Of a stretch of DNA of 64,000 nt, positions 21,427-31,433 are shown in pieces. Numbering within the stretch: position 1 is the stretch's first letter; the number at the start of each line of letters is the position of its first letter. The DNA is from Bacillus gobiensis (GTDB lineage Bacteria; Bacillota; Bacilli; Bacillales; Bacillaceae). The position numbers and the translations under genes were made by a program. Location: the NCBI RefSeq assembly GCF_001278705.1, contig NZ_CP012600.1:4375864-4439863 (forward strand). The letters are read 5' to 3'. The notes beneath the pieces were generated by a model. That model did no database searches. It had not been told where the DNA came from and worked only from the letters and a program-made list of their open reading frames with translations.

Positions 21427-22638
21427 ATGACAAGCAATTGGTTGAGGATTATGTTCTTATTATTATGTATCCTATTTGTCAGTGCATTCCTTACAGGATG
21501 TTGGAATCAAAGGGAATTAGATGAAATTGCCTTGGTCACCAGTATAGGGGTAGATAAAGCGCCGGAAGATGATGCTTATCTTTTTACTTTTCAGATTGTT
21601 ATCCCTCGTCAAATTTCTTCTGGACAAGGGGGAGGGGGAGGTGAACAGGCCACTGTGACTATCATTTCTCAAAAGGGAGAAACACTATTTGAAGCGATAC
21701 GTCGTGCATCACAAAAAACACCAAATCAATTGTTTTTTCCTCATTCACAACTGTTTATTTTTAGTGAAGAGGTAGCAAAGGATGGTCTCAAAGACTTTAT
21801 GGATTTTTTTGAGAGAGATCATGAAATGCGTCCTCTAACAACCATTTTAATCGTAAAAGGAAACGATGCAAAGACTGTTCTCGATATCATGGCGCCATTG
21901 GAGAAGATTCCATCTAATAACTTATTAAAAGAAGTTAAGGTGACTGAAGAGAAGTTGGCTTTTAATATAGAAGTTGATATTGATGAGGTAATTCAATCGA
22001 TTGCCCTCGAAGGCAAAGAACCCTTTATTGGGGGGATTATGCTGATTGGAAATCCTCAGGAAGCAAAGAGTGACAACATTAAACAGATTGAACCGAAAGC
22101 CATTGTTGGATCTGATGGAATTGCCCTTTTCCGTGGAGGAGAGCTGCAAGGTTGGCTAAAAGATAATCAAGCTCGAGGTCTGTTATGGGTCCTAGGAAAG
22201 GTTAAAAGCACACTGGTTAAGGTTAACTGTAAAAATAAAGAAGATAATATTAGTATTGAGATAATCCGTTCAAAGACGTCTGTACGACCTCAAATAAAAA
22301 ATGGAAAAACTAAAATTCTAGTTATGATAAAAGCGGAAGCCAGTATAGGGGAAACGGGGTGCTACGTTGATTTTATGAATCCTGATGAATTAGTCTGGAT
22401 TCAAGAGAAAGTGGAAAAACTGATTAAAAAGGAAGCTAATTCAGCCATTGATATCGCAAAAAGTTATCAAGTGGATCCTTTTGGTTTTGGAGCATCTATT
22501 CATAAATCCTATCCTAAACAGTGGGGAAAATTAAAGAAGGATTGGAATCAGGATTTTGCCGAAATCGAGGCTGAGATAAAGACCGATGTGTATATTCGCC
22601 GATCCGGCATACGTAACACACCTCTTAAAAACAAATAA
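21427..22638 (+). CDS. Spore germinant receptor lipoprotein subunit C (GerAC family)
   Basis: 403 residues. The hydrophobic signal peptide ends in the lipobox FLTGC with Cys25 as the lipidation site, followed by WNQRELDEIALVTSIGVDKA, a GerAC signature. A glycine stretch at GQGGGGGEQ (about residue 65) precedes TIISQKGETLFEAIRRAS. It is anchored on the outer face of the spore inner membrane after Lgt processing. It lies 60 bases after the A subunit and before the B subunit. Length and layout are normal. Confidence 0.93.
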   Translation: MTSNWLRIMFLLLCILFVSAFLTGCWNQRELDEIALVTSIGVDKAPEDDAYLFTFQIVIPRQISSGQGGGGGEQATVTIISQKGETLFEAIRRASQKTPNQLFFPHSQLFIFSEEVAKDGLKDFMDFFERDHEMRPLTTILIVKGNDAKTVLDIMAPLEKIPSNNLLKEVKVTEEKLAFNIEVDIDEVIQSIALEGKEPFIGGIMLIGNPQEAKSDNIKQIEPKAIVGSDGIALFRGGELQGWLKDNQARGLLWVLGKVKSTLVKVNCKNKEDNISIEIIRSKTSVRPQIKNGKTKILVMIKAEASIGETGCYVDFMNPDELVWIQEKVEKLIKKEANSAIDIAKSYQVDPFGFGASIHKSYPKQWGKLKKDWNQDFAEIEAEIKTDVYIRRSGIRNTPLKNK

Positions 22639-22717
22639 CTCGATTCAGGTGAAACCTCTAACTGATAACAGGCAACAGAATTTTCAGTATGCCAAAATAC
22701 GAAGGTGGTAGACTCAA

Positions 22718-23815
22718 ATAGGAAATAAAAAGATTAACTCGCTGCAATTGTTTTGTCTTATAGTATTATTTGATCTTGGGACGGCCCTTGTGGTGAATTT
22801 GGGTGCAAGTGCAAAACAAGATGCCTGGCTGGCTATTTTACTTAGTGCAATCCCTGGAGTCTTGCTACTTCTTGTATATGGCTCCCTTCACAAGTTGTAT
22901 CCAAATCTCCCCTTAACCGGTTATGCTCGAGAAATCGTAGGGAAATGGATTGGAACATTATTAGGATTAATCTTTATTATGGATTTTTTCCATTTAGCCG
23001 CAAGAGATCTTCGTGATTATGGGGATTTGCTTAGTACAACTATATTCGATAAAACACCATTATTTATCATCCATGTAATGATGATACTTACTATGATTTA
23101 TATACTGTACCTTGGTATTGAAGTTCTAGGTAGGATGGCGGAAATTTACCTTGTGATGATGTTCTTCTTAGGTTTTTTGGGGATTATCTCCGTTTTGTTA
23201 TCAGGGAAAATAAATATATCTCACTTATTTCCCGTTCTAGAATACGGATGGAAGCCAGTCATTATCACTGCATTTCCTTATTTATTTTCATTCCCGTGGA
23301 CTGAAATGTTATCTTTTACTTTGGTTTTTCCTTATCTAAATAACTCAGGTTCGGTAAAGAAGGTGGGGATTTCTGCTATTCTTTTTAGTGCAATCATATT
23401 AAGTTTGACAGCTATTTTGAATATTTCAGTTCTTAGCGTAGATGGTTTTACCAGATCTAACTTTCCACTATTTGAAACTATTAGAAGAGTAAGGCTTATG
23501 GAATTTATAGAGCGCTTAGATCCTATTGTCCTCCTCACACTTATTATAGGTAATTTCTTTAAGGTCATTATTTTTTTCTATGCTACTGTTATTTGTATTT
23601 CAGATTTATTTAGAATAAAAAACCATAAAAATCTTATTTTTCCTATTGGAATTATCATATTATTAGCTTCACTGACGGTTTCAGGGAGTTTTTCTGAACA
23701 CATAAAAATTGGACAAAAGTTACTCCCTCCTTATATTCACGTCCCGGTTTCGGCCGTCGTTCCATTATTATTGCTGATAGTAGCACTAATTCGTAGGTAT
23801 TTTGGATCGCGCTAA
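22718..23815 (+). CDS. Spore germinant receptor subunit B (GerAB family), ATA start
   Basis: Predicted ten-segment permease-like subunit of the APC superfamily, about 366 residues as in GerAB. The homologous N-terminus reads GNKKINSLQLFCLIVLFDLG; the codon in front of it is ATA at 22718, preceded by GGTGG, and no ATG/GTG lies in register there. The first conventional start is a TTG at 22748, which would cut into the first membrane helix. Either ATA is used weakly or the original ATG has mutated. The rest is undamaged, including FPYLFSFPWTEMLSF. Confidence 0.82.
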   Translation: MGNKKINSLQLFCLIVLFDLGTALVVNLGASAKQDAWLAILLSAIPGVLLLLVYGSLHKLYPNLPLTGYAREIVGKWIGTLLGLIFIMDFFHLAARDLRDYGDLLSTTIFDKTPLFIIHVMMILTMIYILYLGIEVLGRMAEIYLVMMFFLGFLGIISVLLSGKINISHLFPVLEYGWKPVIITAFPYLFSFPWTEMLSFTLVFPYLNNSGSVKKVGISAILFSAIILSLTAILNISVLSVDGFTRSNFPLFETIRRVRLMEFIERLDPIVLLTLIIGNFFKVIIFFYATVICISDLFRIKNHKNLIFPIGIIILLASLTVSGSFSEHIKIGQKLLPPYIHVPVSAVVPLLLLIVALIRRYFGSR

Positions 23816-24036
23816 CTCTTTGTTTGGCCCCTTTTTTTAAAGAAAGGAATAATGCTAATCAGAAAAATTAGGATTAAAAAAATTAAAATGATGTATTGTG
23901 CCGTATCCATCATCTGAAATGGGCTTAAAATACTTGAGATAGCAATATCCGTTTTAATTCCAACTAGAAGTTGAAAAGTAAAATCCACAAGATGAATAAG
24001 TAAAAGGAATAGTAGAAAGATAAATAATACCTTCAA
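23812..24036 (-). CDS. Small two-helix membrane protein, ger D-subunit type
   Basis: 74 residues with two hydrophobic helices (about 3-24 and 47-66) separated by a short polar loop, ending FFKKRGQTKS. Small two-helix 'D' proteins of this size accompany some Bacillus germinant-receptor operons and modulate germination. The TTG start has GGGAG at a good distance. It is convergent with the subunit B gene and their stop codons overlap by four bases, so the two mRNAs are antisense at the ends. Assignment is by size, topology and context. Confidence 0.6.
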   Translation of the reverse strand: MKVLFIFLLFLLLIHLVDFTFQLLVGIKTDIAISSILSPFQMMDTAQYIILIFLILIFLISIIPFFKKRGQTKS

Positions 24037-24149
24037 AAAATCACACTCCCTAAGTAAATAGGATTTTTCTTTTGAAATTTAAAGAAGTGGGAAATAAGCT
24101 TCCTTTCGTAATTTAACCATTATGATTGATTTTATGCGATCTCACATTA

Positions 24150-24293
24150 CTAAACAGATCCATTAATCTCCCCTTGTAAGAGCTGAATTTCTTTCATAAT
24201 CTGTCCTGCTGCTTCGGTAGCATACATGACTAACGGTAAAGAGGAGGCAATATCACTAAAATAATCCCAATAATTCTGTTTCCAATTGAGCAA
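24150..24293 (-). CDS. Small hypothetical ORF or remnant
   Basis: A 47-codon frame with a TTG start. It contains NWKQNYWDYFSDIASSLPLV and ATEAAGQIMKEIQLLQGEIN. Composition looks protein-like (aromatic start, amphipathic helix). I do not recognise a family. It sits in the 400-base gap between the ger D-type gene and the PTS regulator and may be the tail of a lost gene. Confidence 0.3.
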   Translation of the reverse strand: MLNWKQNYWDYFSDIASSLPLVMYATEAAGQIMKEIQLLQGEINGSV

Positions 24294-24340
24294 TCTCTAC
24301 TAGTAAAATGGCTGCTATGTATTATTACAACATATAGAGT

Positions 24341-24414
24341 ATATTGTTGTGCAGTTCATTCGACAATATTCGGACTCAAAAACAATACAGTTTTCGCAAA
24401 GGGTAATGTATTGT
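24341..24414 (+). promoter_or_regulatory. Two inverted repeats upstream of the PTS regulator
   Basis: ATATTGT (24341) pairs with ACAATAT (24363), and ACAATACA (24382) with TGTATTGT (24407). Both are spaced dyads built on the same ACAAT/ATTGT half-site, within 100 bases of the regulator start. They could be binding sites of the PRD-type activator encoded next. This is inference from symmetry only. Confidence 0.4.
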
Positions 24415-24436
24415 AGAGACAGAGGAGGACAACAAG

Positions 24437-26503
24437 ATGATTCTCGATGAACGAAGTGCAAACTTACTACGATTATTACAACAATCATCCCCTCTAAAGA
24501 TGGGTGAACTTGAAGCACAAACCACTCTGACTCGAAGACAGCTACAATATGGTATAGGAAAAGTTAACGACTGGCTTCAATCTCATGGATATCAACCTAT
24601 TGGCTACGATCGGAAAGTTGGATATTACTTGTCTGATAAAATTCGGGATGAGAATTTGCAAGTAAATCTAACTAAACGCACCTATGTGTTTTCTGAGGTG
24701 GATCGAGAAAAGGTCTTTTATCTTATGCTTTTACTCAGTAGGGAGCCGTTATCTGTATATCACTTTCAGTACATCACAGGAGCTTCTCGCAATACAGTAT
24801 TGAAGGATTTGCAACGGCTTAAGGAAAAGGTGCACTTACTACAACTTCAAATTCAATATTCCAAGCAGAATGGTTACTTGATAAAAGGGGATAGCAGTAC
24901 AAAGAGATATGTCATAGAACAGATCATACATGATGTATTGCATAGTACAAGTAGTAATCTCATTATTGAATGCATATGGGGAGATCAAAAAGAACTAATT
25001 CGTTCTATACAGTTGCAATTGGAACAGATTGAGAAGCAATTAGGCATTACATTTACTGATGAACGACTACAAGAGTTGACCTATTTGTTTTTATGTACAG
25101 ACCAGCTAATTGGAAAAGGAGAAGGATTGCACTCTATTGATAGCTGGGAAGAGTTGACCTCTACTAAGGAATACAAATTGGTTGAGCAAATGACGCAAAC
25201 GAATGCCTTTCAATCTGTTTGGAATCAAACTGAACGATTGTATGTAACTTTACACCTACTAAGTATGAATCGAACGAGAGATGTATCCCCGTTACAAGAG
25301 GATAATGTCATTCAAGATCTCTTACGAAAAATTATGGAAGAGTTTGAGAAGTTAGCATGCATACAATTGCATGAAAAGGAACTGTTGTATCAACAGTTGT
25401 ATGTGCACTTTAGACCCGCATATTACCGTATTCAGTATCGCATTTCGATTATAAATACAATGACTGAGAGGGTTCAAAGGGTGTATCCCGAGCTATATCA
25501 TCTCACGAAAAAATCCTTGTGGCCAGTAGAACAAGCTATAGGTTTTTCTGTTCCAGAAGATGAAGTGGCGTATTTTACTGTCCACTTTGGAGGATGGCTT
25601 CGAAGACAAGGAACTACACTAGACGATCGAAAGCGAGCTATTGTTGTGTGCCCAAATGGGGTTGGTATTAGTAATATCTTAATCTATACCCTACGGGAAT
25701 TGTTCCCAGATATTTTATTTTTAGATGCTTTATCCATAAGAGATGCAGCCAATTACATTTTATCATATGATCTGGTGTTTTCAACTGTGCACCTTAGAAC
25801 AGAAGCAGTGTTATTTGTAGTGCCGCCCATTTTGGAAATGCAGGACAAGCAAAAGCTGCGCCAGCAAGTGATGCAGGAGTTGTATGGATATACAACACAG
25901 AACTTGGACGTTGCTTACTTATTAAAAGTTATTTCTCAATATGCGACAATTCATGAACCGAGTCAACTTGAAAAAGCTCTTCAATCACATATCTATATTC
26001 CTACACAAAAAATAAATAAGCATTCATTAAGGGAGGCAGAGAAACCCGTGTTAGAAGAATTACTCACATCACAAACTATTCAATTACAGTCCCGTGTTTC
26101 TGATTGGAAAGAGGGCATTCGCGTTGCATCGCAACCTCTTGTAGAATTAGGAACCGTAGAAGAAAGATATGTAGAGGCCATGATTCAATCAATTGAAGTT
26201 AACGGACCATACGTAGTTATTACTCCAGGGGTAGCCATTCCTCATTCGCGTCCTGAGCAGGGAGTACGTTCTTTATCGATGAGCCTTTTGAGACTAGATG
26301 AAGCAGTAAACTTTGCACCAGATAAACCTGTTCGGCTTATTATTGTATTGGCTGCTGCAGATAGTGAGTCACATTTGCGTGCATTAGTTCAGTTAACACA
26401 AATGTTAGGTGAACCATCTAACATCGAGGATATTTTACAAAGTCCAGATAAATCAGTGTTATTAGATTACATTAAGAGATATTCAGAGGAGGAAGCATCA
26501 TGA
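24437..26503 (+). CDS. PRD-containing PTS regulator with EIIB and EIIA domains
   Basis: 688 residues, MtlR/UlaR-like transcription regulator. In order: two helix-turn-helix regions (about 1-160; LTRRQLQYGIGKVNDWL and GASRNTVLKDLQRLKEK), two PRDs (about 190-395; SMNRTRDV and HFGGWLRR), a galactitol-type EIIB domain with VVCPNGVGISN (Cys405) and a mannitol/ascorbate-type EIIA domain with PGVAIPHSRP (His603). Phosphorylation of PRD, EIIB and EIIA residues lets such proteins sense PTS flux. No separate EIIA gene is present in the cluster, so this EIIA domain may also phosphorylate the EIIB protein; that is inference. Its stop overlaps the EIIB gene start by four bases. Confidence 0.9.
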   Translation: MILDERSANLLRLLQQSSPLKMGELEAQTTLTRRQLQYGIGKVNDWLQSHGYQPIGYDRKVGYYLSDKIRDENLQVNLTKRTYVFSEVDREKVFYLMLLLSREPLSVYHFQYITGASRNTVLKDLQRLKEKVHLLQLQIQYSKQNGYLIKGDSSTKRYVIEQIIHDVLHSTSSNLIIECIWGDQKELIRSIQLQLEQIEKQLGITFTDERLQELTYLFLCTDQLIGKGEGLHSIDSWEELTSTKEYKLVEQMTQTNAFQSVWNQTERLYVTLHLLSMNRTRDVSPLQEDNVIQDLLRKIMEEFEKLACIQLHEKELLYQQLYVHFRPAYYRIQYRISIINTMTERVQRVYPELYHLTKKSLWPVEQAIGFSVPEDEVAYFTVHFGGWLRRQGTTLDDRKRAIVVCPNGVGISNILIYTLRELFPDILFLDALSIRDAANYILSYDLVFSTVHLRTEAVLFVVPPILEMQDKQKLRQQVMQELYGYTTQNLDVAYLLKVISQYATIHEPSQLEKALQSHIYIPTQKINKHSLREAEKPVLEELLTSQTIQLQSRVSDWKEGIRVASQPLVELGTVEERYVEAMIQSIEVNGPYVVITPGVAIPHSRPEQGVRSLSMSLLRLDEAVNFAPDKPVRLIIVLAAADSESHLRALVQLTQMLGEPSNIEDILQSPDKSVLLDYIKRYSEEEAS

Positions 26504-26766
26504 AAATTATGGTTGTATGCGGAAATGGATTAGGAAGCAGTTTTATTATGGAAATGAATATAAAAAAGGCATTAACAGAAATGGGAAAAACAGCAGAAGT
26601 AGATCATACGGATTTAACGTCAGCAAAAACGGTTCAAGCAGATCTTTTCATTGGTGCTGCGGATATTGTAGGACAATTGAATGATGGAACTCGTACTATT
26701 GTTACATTAGAAAATATGATGAGTATTCCAGAAATTAAATCTAAGCTAGAGTCTCATCTATCCTAA
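26500..26766 (+). CDS. PTS EIIB component, ascorbate (UlaB/SgaB) type
   Basis: 88 residues. The phosphocysteine loop VVCGNGLGSSFIMEMN (Cys7) is typical of the SgaB family that passes phosphate from EIIA to the incoming sugar. It starts within the end of the regulator gene (ATGA overlap), indicating co-translation, and is followed 27 bases later by the EIIC gene. The substrate is not necessarily ascorbate, because the ascorbate catabolic genes ulaG, ulaD, ulaE and ulaF are missing here. Confidence 0.9.
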   Translation: MKIMVVCGNGLGSSFIMEMNIKKALTEMGKTAEVDHTDLTSAKTVQADLFIGAADIVGQLNDGTRTIVTLENMMSIPEIKSKLESHLS

Positions 26767-26793
26767 AAACAAAACAAAGAGGGGGTAAAAAAG

Positions 26794-28062
26794 ATGTTAG
26801 AACTTATTATGAAAGATATTTTAGGAACACCAGCTATTTTAGTAGGACTTTTTGCTCTTGTAGGTTTGTTATTACAACGTAAAGCCACTGCAGATATTGT
26901 ATCTGGTTCGTTAAAAACAGTAATGGGATTTGTCATTATTGGAGCTGGTGCAGGGGTTCTTATTGGCTCACTCGATATATTTAGTCAAATGTTTAATTAT
27001 GCATTTAACGTTCAAGGAGTTATCCCAAACAACGAAGCGATTGTAGCTGCTGCTCAAAGTAAGTTTGGAACTTCCACTGCGCTTATTATGGTATTCGGGA
27101 TGATTGTTAATATTCTACTTGCACGCTTTACACCATTTAAATATATCTTTTTAACTGGGCATCATACATTATTTATGGCTTGCTTAATTGCTGTTACATT
27201 ATCTGTTGGAGGCTTGCAAGGCGCTCCACTTGTTATTATTGGTTCTATTATCTTAGGGTTATGTATGGTGTTATTTCCTGCGATGCTACAACCATTTGTA
27301 AGACAGATAACAGGAAGTGATGATTTCGCAATAGGGCACTTTGGAACAATAGGGTACTTTTTATCGGCCGCTATTGGAAAATATTTCGGAAACAAGGAGA
27401 AATTAACAGAAGAAATTAAAGTTCCTAAATCCCTTGGATTTCTACGAGATACTTCAGTAGCTGTATCACTTACAATGGTTTTATTCTTTGTTATTGTAGC
27501 GTTGTTCACGGGTCAAGATTATATTGAATCACAACTATCAGCTGGTTCTAATTATATTGTATTTTCGCTCATGCAGGCTATTACATTTGCAGCAGGGGTT
27601 TTTATTATTCTAGCAGGAGTGCGTATGTTGATTGCAGAAATTGTTCCAGCATTTAAGGGAATTGCAGAGAAAGTTGCACCTAATACTAAACCTGCATTGG
27701 ATGCACCAACTATCTTTCCATTTGCACCAAATGCTGTAATCATTGGGTTTTTAGTAAGTTTTGCGGCTGGTCTAATATCTATGTTTTTACTACCTGTTGT
27801 TGGTTTAAAAGTAATCGTCCCAGGACTTGTACCACACTTTTTTACTGGTGCAACAGCAGGGGTGTTTGGAAATGCTACTGGTGGTCGACGTGGGGCTATG
27901 TTAGGATCATTTGCTAATGGAATCCTAATTAGTTTTTTACCGGCTATCTTATTGGCATTTTTGGGAGAAATTGGATTTGAAGGCACAACATTTGGTGATT
28001 CAGATTTTGGGATAATTGGAATACTTATTTTATCCATTTTGAAGTTATTTGGAGGGGCATAA
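26794..28062 (+). CDS. PTS EIIC component, ascorbate (UlaA/SgaT) type
   Basis: 422 residues, about 11 hydrophobic segments, the size of the UlaA family (EC-type PTS permease). Recognisable regions are MKDILGTPAILVGLFALVG, TGHHTLFMACLIAVTL and FFTGATAGVFGNATGG. It moves the sugar across the membrane, where EIIB phosphorylates it. GAGGGGG lies upstream of the start. It is followed by a hairpin and then transketolase. Confidence 0.9.
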   Translation: MLELIMKDILGTPAILVGLFALVGLLLQRKATADIVSGSLKTVMGFVIIGAGAGVLIGSLDIFSQMFNYAFNVQGVIPNNEAIVAAAQSKFGTSTALIMVFGMIVNILLARFTPFKYIFLTGHHTLFMACLIAVTLSVGGLQGAPLVIIGSIILGLCMVLFPAMLQPFVRQITGSDDFAIGHFGTIGYFLSAAIGKYFGNKEKLTEEIKVPKSLGFLRDTSVAVSLTMVLFFVIVALFTGQDYIESQLSAGSNYIVFSLMQAITFAAGVFIILAGVRMLIAEIVPAFKGIAEKVAPNTKPALDAPTIFPFAPNAVIIGFLVSFAAGLISMFLLPVVGLKVIVPGLVPHFFTGATAGVFGNATGGRRGAMLGSFANGILISFLPAILLAFLGEIGFEGTTFGDSDFGIIGILILSILKLFGGA

Positions 28063-28121
28063 TACAACAATGTAGCTTCAAAGAGTTAGAATTTCGAGAT
28101 TTTAAGTTTAGTTGGCTTCGT

Positions 28122-28156
28122 AGACGTTTACTTATTAGTTAAAGTAAACGTTTTCT
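28122..28156 (+). terminator. Hairpin between EIIC and transketolase genes
   Basis: ACGTTTACTT (28124) pairs with AAGTAAACGT (28142), followed by TTTTC. It resembles a weak or partial terminator that could lower expression of the downstream enzymes relative to the transporter. Confidence 0.55.
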
Positions 28157-28187
28157 AATAAATTAATAAAAAGAGGAGTTGATATTT

Positions 28188-30209
28188 ATGGATAATTTTA
28201 ATGTAATGGATGAACTTGCAATTAATACGATTCGTACCTTATCAATAGATGCCATCGAAAAGGCCAACTCAGGACATCCTGGTCTACCTATGGGAGCAGC
28301 TCCTATGGCATATGAATTATGGACAAATCATATGAATCATAATCCAAATAATTCAACATGGTTTAATAGAGACCGATTTGTTTTATCAGCTGGGCATGGA
28401 TCGATGTTACTGTACAGCTTATTACACTTATCTGGTTATGATTTATCGATGGAAGATATTAAAAATTTCCGTCAATGGGGTAGTAAAACACCTGGACACC
28501 CTGAATTTGGACATACTCCTGGTGTAGAAGCAACTACAGGACCACTTGGACAAGGAATTGCAATGGCAGTCGGGATGGCGATGGCTGAACGTCATTTAGC
28601 AGCAACATTTAATAAAGACGGTTATGAACTAATTAATCACTTTACTTATAGCATTTGCGGAGATGGAGATATGATGGAAGGTGTTTCTGCTGAAGCAGCT
28701 TCACTAGCAGGACATCTGAAATTAGGACGACTTGTCGTGTTATATGATTCAAACGATATTTCACTCGATGGAGACTTAAACCTTTCCTTCTCTGAAAGTG
28801 TAGAAAATCGTTTTAAAGCATACGGATGGCAAGTAATTCGTGTAGAAGGCGGTAATAATTTAGTTGAAATTAATCAAGCAATTGAAGAAGCAAAGAATGA
28901 TCTAGATCGGCCTACATTGATTGAAGTGAAAACAACGATTGGTTATGGTTCACCAAACTATGCGGGTACATCTGATGTACATGGTTCACCACTTGGAAAA
29001 GAAGAAATTAAGCTGACAAGAGAGGCATATAATTGGACATTTGAAGAAGACTTTTATGTTCCTGAAGAGGTGTATAAACATTTTCAATCACTTGTAGTAG
29101 AGAAAGGGCAAAGGAAAGAAGAAGAGTGGAATACATTATATGCTGCCTATAAAAAAGAGTATCCTGAATTATCGAAAAAATTAGATAACTCAATCGAAGG
29201 GAAACTGCTTGAAGGCTGGATAGATCAATTACCATCGTATGAAAGTGGGACAAGCTTAGCATCACGGGCATCTTCAGGTGAGGCATTAAATGCCATTGCA
29301 AAAGCAGTACCGCAATTTTTTGGAGGATCGGCTGATTTAGCAGGTTCAAACAAAACAACTATTAAAGATGCTGGTGATTTTTTTGCAACTGATTACGCTG
29401 GACGTAACATTTGGTTTGGTGTACGTGAGTTTGCAATGGGGGCAGCGTTAAATGGAATGGCTCTTCATGGCGGTCTTAAGGTGTTCGGCGGTACATTTTT
29501 TGTATTCTCGGACTACCTTCGTCCTGCGATTCGTTTAGCAGCCTTAATGAACTTGCCAGTCACGTATGTCTTTACGCATGACAGTGTTGCGGTAGGAGAA
29601 GACGGTCCAACTCACCAACCGATTGAGCAACTTGCTTCTTTAAGAGCATTACCGAATATTAGCGTGATTCGTCCAGCAGATGGAAATGAAACAGTGGCGG
29701 CTTGGCAAATCGCGGTGGAATCTACTGAAACTCCGACGGCGCTGATCTTGTCTCGCCAAAATCTCCCTACAATAGCTGGAACGAAGGAACATGCCTATGA
29801 GGGCGTCGGAAAAGGGGCATATGTGGTTTCCAAATCTGAAACTGATACACCGCAGGCACTCTTGTTGGCAACGGGTTCAGAAGTGCAGTTAGCTTTAGAA
29901 GCACAGAGTGAATTGGCCAAGGAAAACATCCCTGTATCCGTCATTAGTTTTCCGTCTTGGGATCGATTTGAAAACCAATCCAAGGATTACCAAGAATTGG
30001 TTCTTCCGTCCCATGTAAAGGCGCGATTAGCAATCGAAATGGGATCATCTTTAGGGTGGGATCGTTATGTAGGAGACCATGGGGACGTGTTAGCCATTAA
30101 TCGTTTCGGTGCTTCGGGTGCAGAATCCAAGGTCTTGAAGGAATACGGTTTTACCGTAGAGAATGTGGTGTCAAAAGTAAAAGAATTATTGAAGTCTTTA
30201 CACTTATAA
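28188..30209 (+). CDS. tkt: Transketolase
   Basis: 673 residues, full length. It transfers two-carbon ketol units between pentose and other sugar phosphates using thiamine diphosphate. The start region is [20 protein letters not shown] with [18 protein letters not shown]. The ThDP motif is [19 protein letters not shown], and the pyrimidine domain has [27 protein letters not shown] ten bases upstream selects 28188 over an in-frame TTG at 28179. It is a second-copy type gene within the PTS cluster, implying that the imported sugar enters the non-oxidative pentose phosphate pathway. Confidence 0.95.
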   Translation: MDNFNVMDELAINTIRTLSIDAIEKANSGHPGLPMGAAPMAYELWTNHMNHNPNNSTWFNRDRFVLSAGHGSMLLYSLLHLSGYDLSMEDIKNFRQWGSKTPGHPEFGHTPGVEATTGPLGQGIAMAVGMAMAERHLAATFNKDGYELINHFTYSICGDGDMMEGVSAEAASLAGHLKLGRLVVLYDSNDISLDGDLNLSFSESVENRFKAYGWQVIRVEGGNNLVEINQAIEEAKNDLDRPTLIEVKTTIGYGSPNYAGTSDVHGSPLGKEEIKLTREAYNWTFEEDFYVPEEVYKHFQSLVVEKGQRKEEEWNTLYAAYKKEYPELSKKLDNSIEGKLLEGWIDQLPSYESGTSLASRASSGEALNAIAKAVPQFFGGSADLAGSNKTTIKDAGDFFATDYAGRNIWFGVREFAMGAALNGMALHGGLKVFGGTFFVFSDYLRPAIRLAALMNLPVTYVFTHDSVAVGEDGPTHQPIEQLASLRALPNISVIRPADGNETVAAWQIAVESTETPTALILSRQNLPTIAGTKEHAYEGVGKGAYVVSKSETDTPQALLLATGSEVQLALEAQSELAKENIPVSVISFPSWDRFENQSKDYQELVLPSHVKARLAIEMGSSLGWDRYVGDHGDVLAINRFGASGAESKVLKEYGFTVENVVSKVKELLKSLHL

Positions 30210-30245
30210 AATGAAAAGTGTTTTTTAAGAGACGGAGGGATAAAA

Positions 30246-30512
30246 ATGGTTGAAAAAATCTTTACAATAACTAGCGATTCTGGAATTCATGCAAGACCTG
30301 CGACCTTATTAGTTAGCACGGTTACGCAATTTTCTTCAGAAGTGATACTTGAGTATAAAGGAAAACAGGTGAATTTAAAATCCATTATGAGTGTATTGTC
30401 ACTAGGAATCCCACAGGGGGAAAAAATTAAAATAATTGCTCAAGGATATGATGCAGTACAAGTGATATCAAGTATTGATGAAAAGATGAAAGAAGAAGGC
30501 CTAGGTGTATAA
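30246..30512 (+). CDS. HPr-family phosphocarrier protein (copy 1)
   Basis: 88 residues. His15 lies in SGIHARPATLL, the site phosphorylated by Enzyme I. Ser46 lies in NLKSIMSVLSLGIPQG, the site used by HPr kinase in Gram-positives. It is a dedicated carrier in the cluster, between the transketolase and aldolase genes. It is about 60 percent identical to the second HPr at 32623. A GGAGG site precedes the ATG. Confidence 0.95.
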   Translation: MVEKIFTITSDSGIHARPATLLVSTVTQFSSEVILEYKGKQVNLKSIMSVLSLGIPQGEKIKIIAQGYDAVQVISSIDEKMKEEGLGV

Positions 30513-30557
30513 AATCAATTTTAAATTTAATAATACAAATGAAATATGGAGGGTAAT

Positions 30558-31226
30558 ATGAAAATTTTTATTGATACAGCAAATGTTGAGGACATTAAAA
30601 AGGCTTATAACTTGGGGATTTTATCAGGGGTTACCACTAATCCTTCTTTAGTGGCGAAAGAATGTGTGAAATTCGAAGATCGTATTACAGAAATCTGCCA
30701 AGCAGTTCCACGTGTAGAATCTGTATCGGCTGAAGTAACTCCTGATGCTGTGACAGCTGAAGAAATGATTGCTCAAGCTGAAGAGCTAATCAAAATCAAC
30801 GGCGGGGATGAGAAAGTTACAATTAAACTTCCTATGACATTAGCTGGTTTAGAGACTTGCCGTTATCTTGCAGATAAAGGTGTTAAAACCAACGTTACGC
30901 TTATCTTTACTGTAAACCAAGCACTCTTGGCTGCACGTGCAGGTGCCACATATGTTTCTCCATTCTTAGGGCGTTTGGATGATATTTCTGAAGATGGTGT
31001 ACAATTAGTAGCCAAAATTGCTGAATTATTCCGTGTTCACCACTTGGATTCACAAATTATTGCAGCTTCTGTTCGACATCCAGATCATGTAACTCGTGTA
31101 GCTATGGTTGGTGCTCACATTTCAACTCTTCCTTATAGTGTCATTGAGCAGCTTTCTAAGCATCCACTAACAGATCAAGGGCTGGAGAAATTCTCTACTG
31201 ATTGGGAAAAAGCCAGTAACAAATAA
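30558..31226 (+). CDS. Transaldolase-like fructose-6-phosphate aldolase (TalC/MipB family)
   Basis: 222 residues of the short transaldolase family. [20 protein letters not shown] opens the barrel and [10 protein letters not shown] follows. The Schiff-base lysine is in [13 protein letters not shown], and [10 protein letters not shown] is conserved downstream. GGAGG eight bases upstream indicates the ATG at 30558 rather than 30546. With transketolase it would process pentose and tetrose phosphates, either by transaldolase or aldolase activity; the sequence alone does not distinguish these. Confidence 0.9.
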   Translation: MKIFIDTANVEDIKKAYNLGILSGVTTNPSLVAKECVKFEDRITEICQAVPRVESVSAEVTPDAVTAEEMIAQAEELIKINGGDEKVTIKLPMTLAGLETCRYLADKGVKTNVTLIFTVNQALLAARAGATYVSPFLGRLDDISEDGVQLVAKIAELFRVHHLDSQIIAASVRHPDHVTRVAMVGAHISTLPYSVIEQLSKHPLTDQGLEKFSTDWEKASNK

Positions 31227-31433
31227 ATAATTTTCTTGAATTAATGAATGACTTTTAATAGAGGTTTCAGAAATAAAGTAACCAAATATTAATAAAATAT
31301 AGATATATATAGAAAGAACCCTGGTTAGATTCGATTTTCAATTTCTTCTTTGTATAAATTAGATAAAAATAATTGTAGCATTAATGAGTTAGATAGATTG
31401 TAAAGAATACATGTTTAAAGAGTTTTTTTAAGT

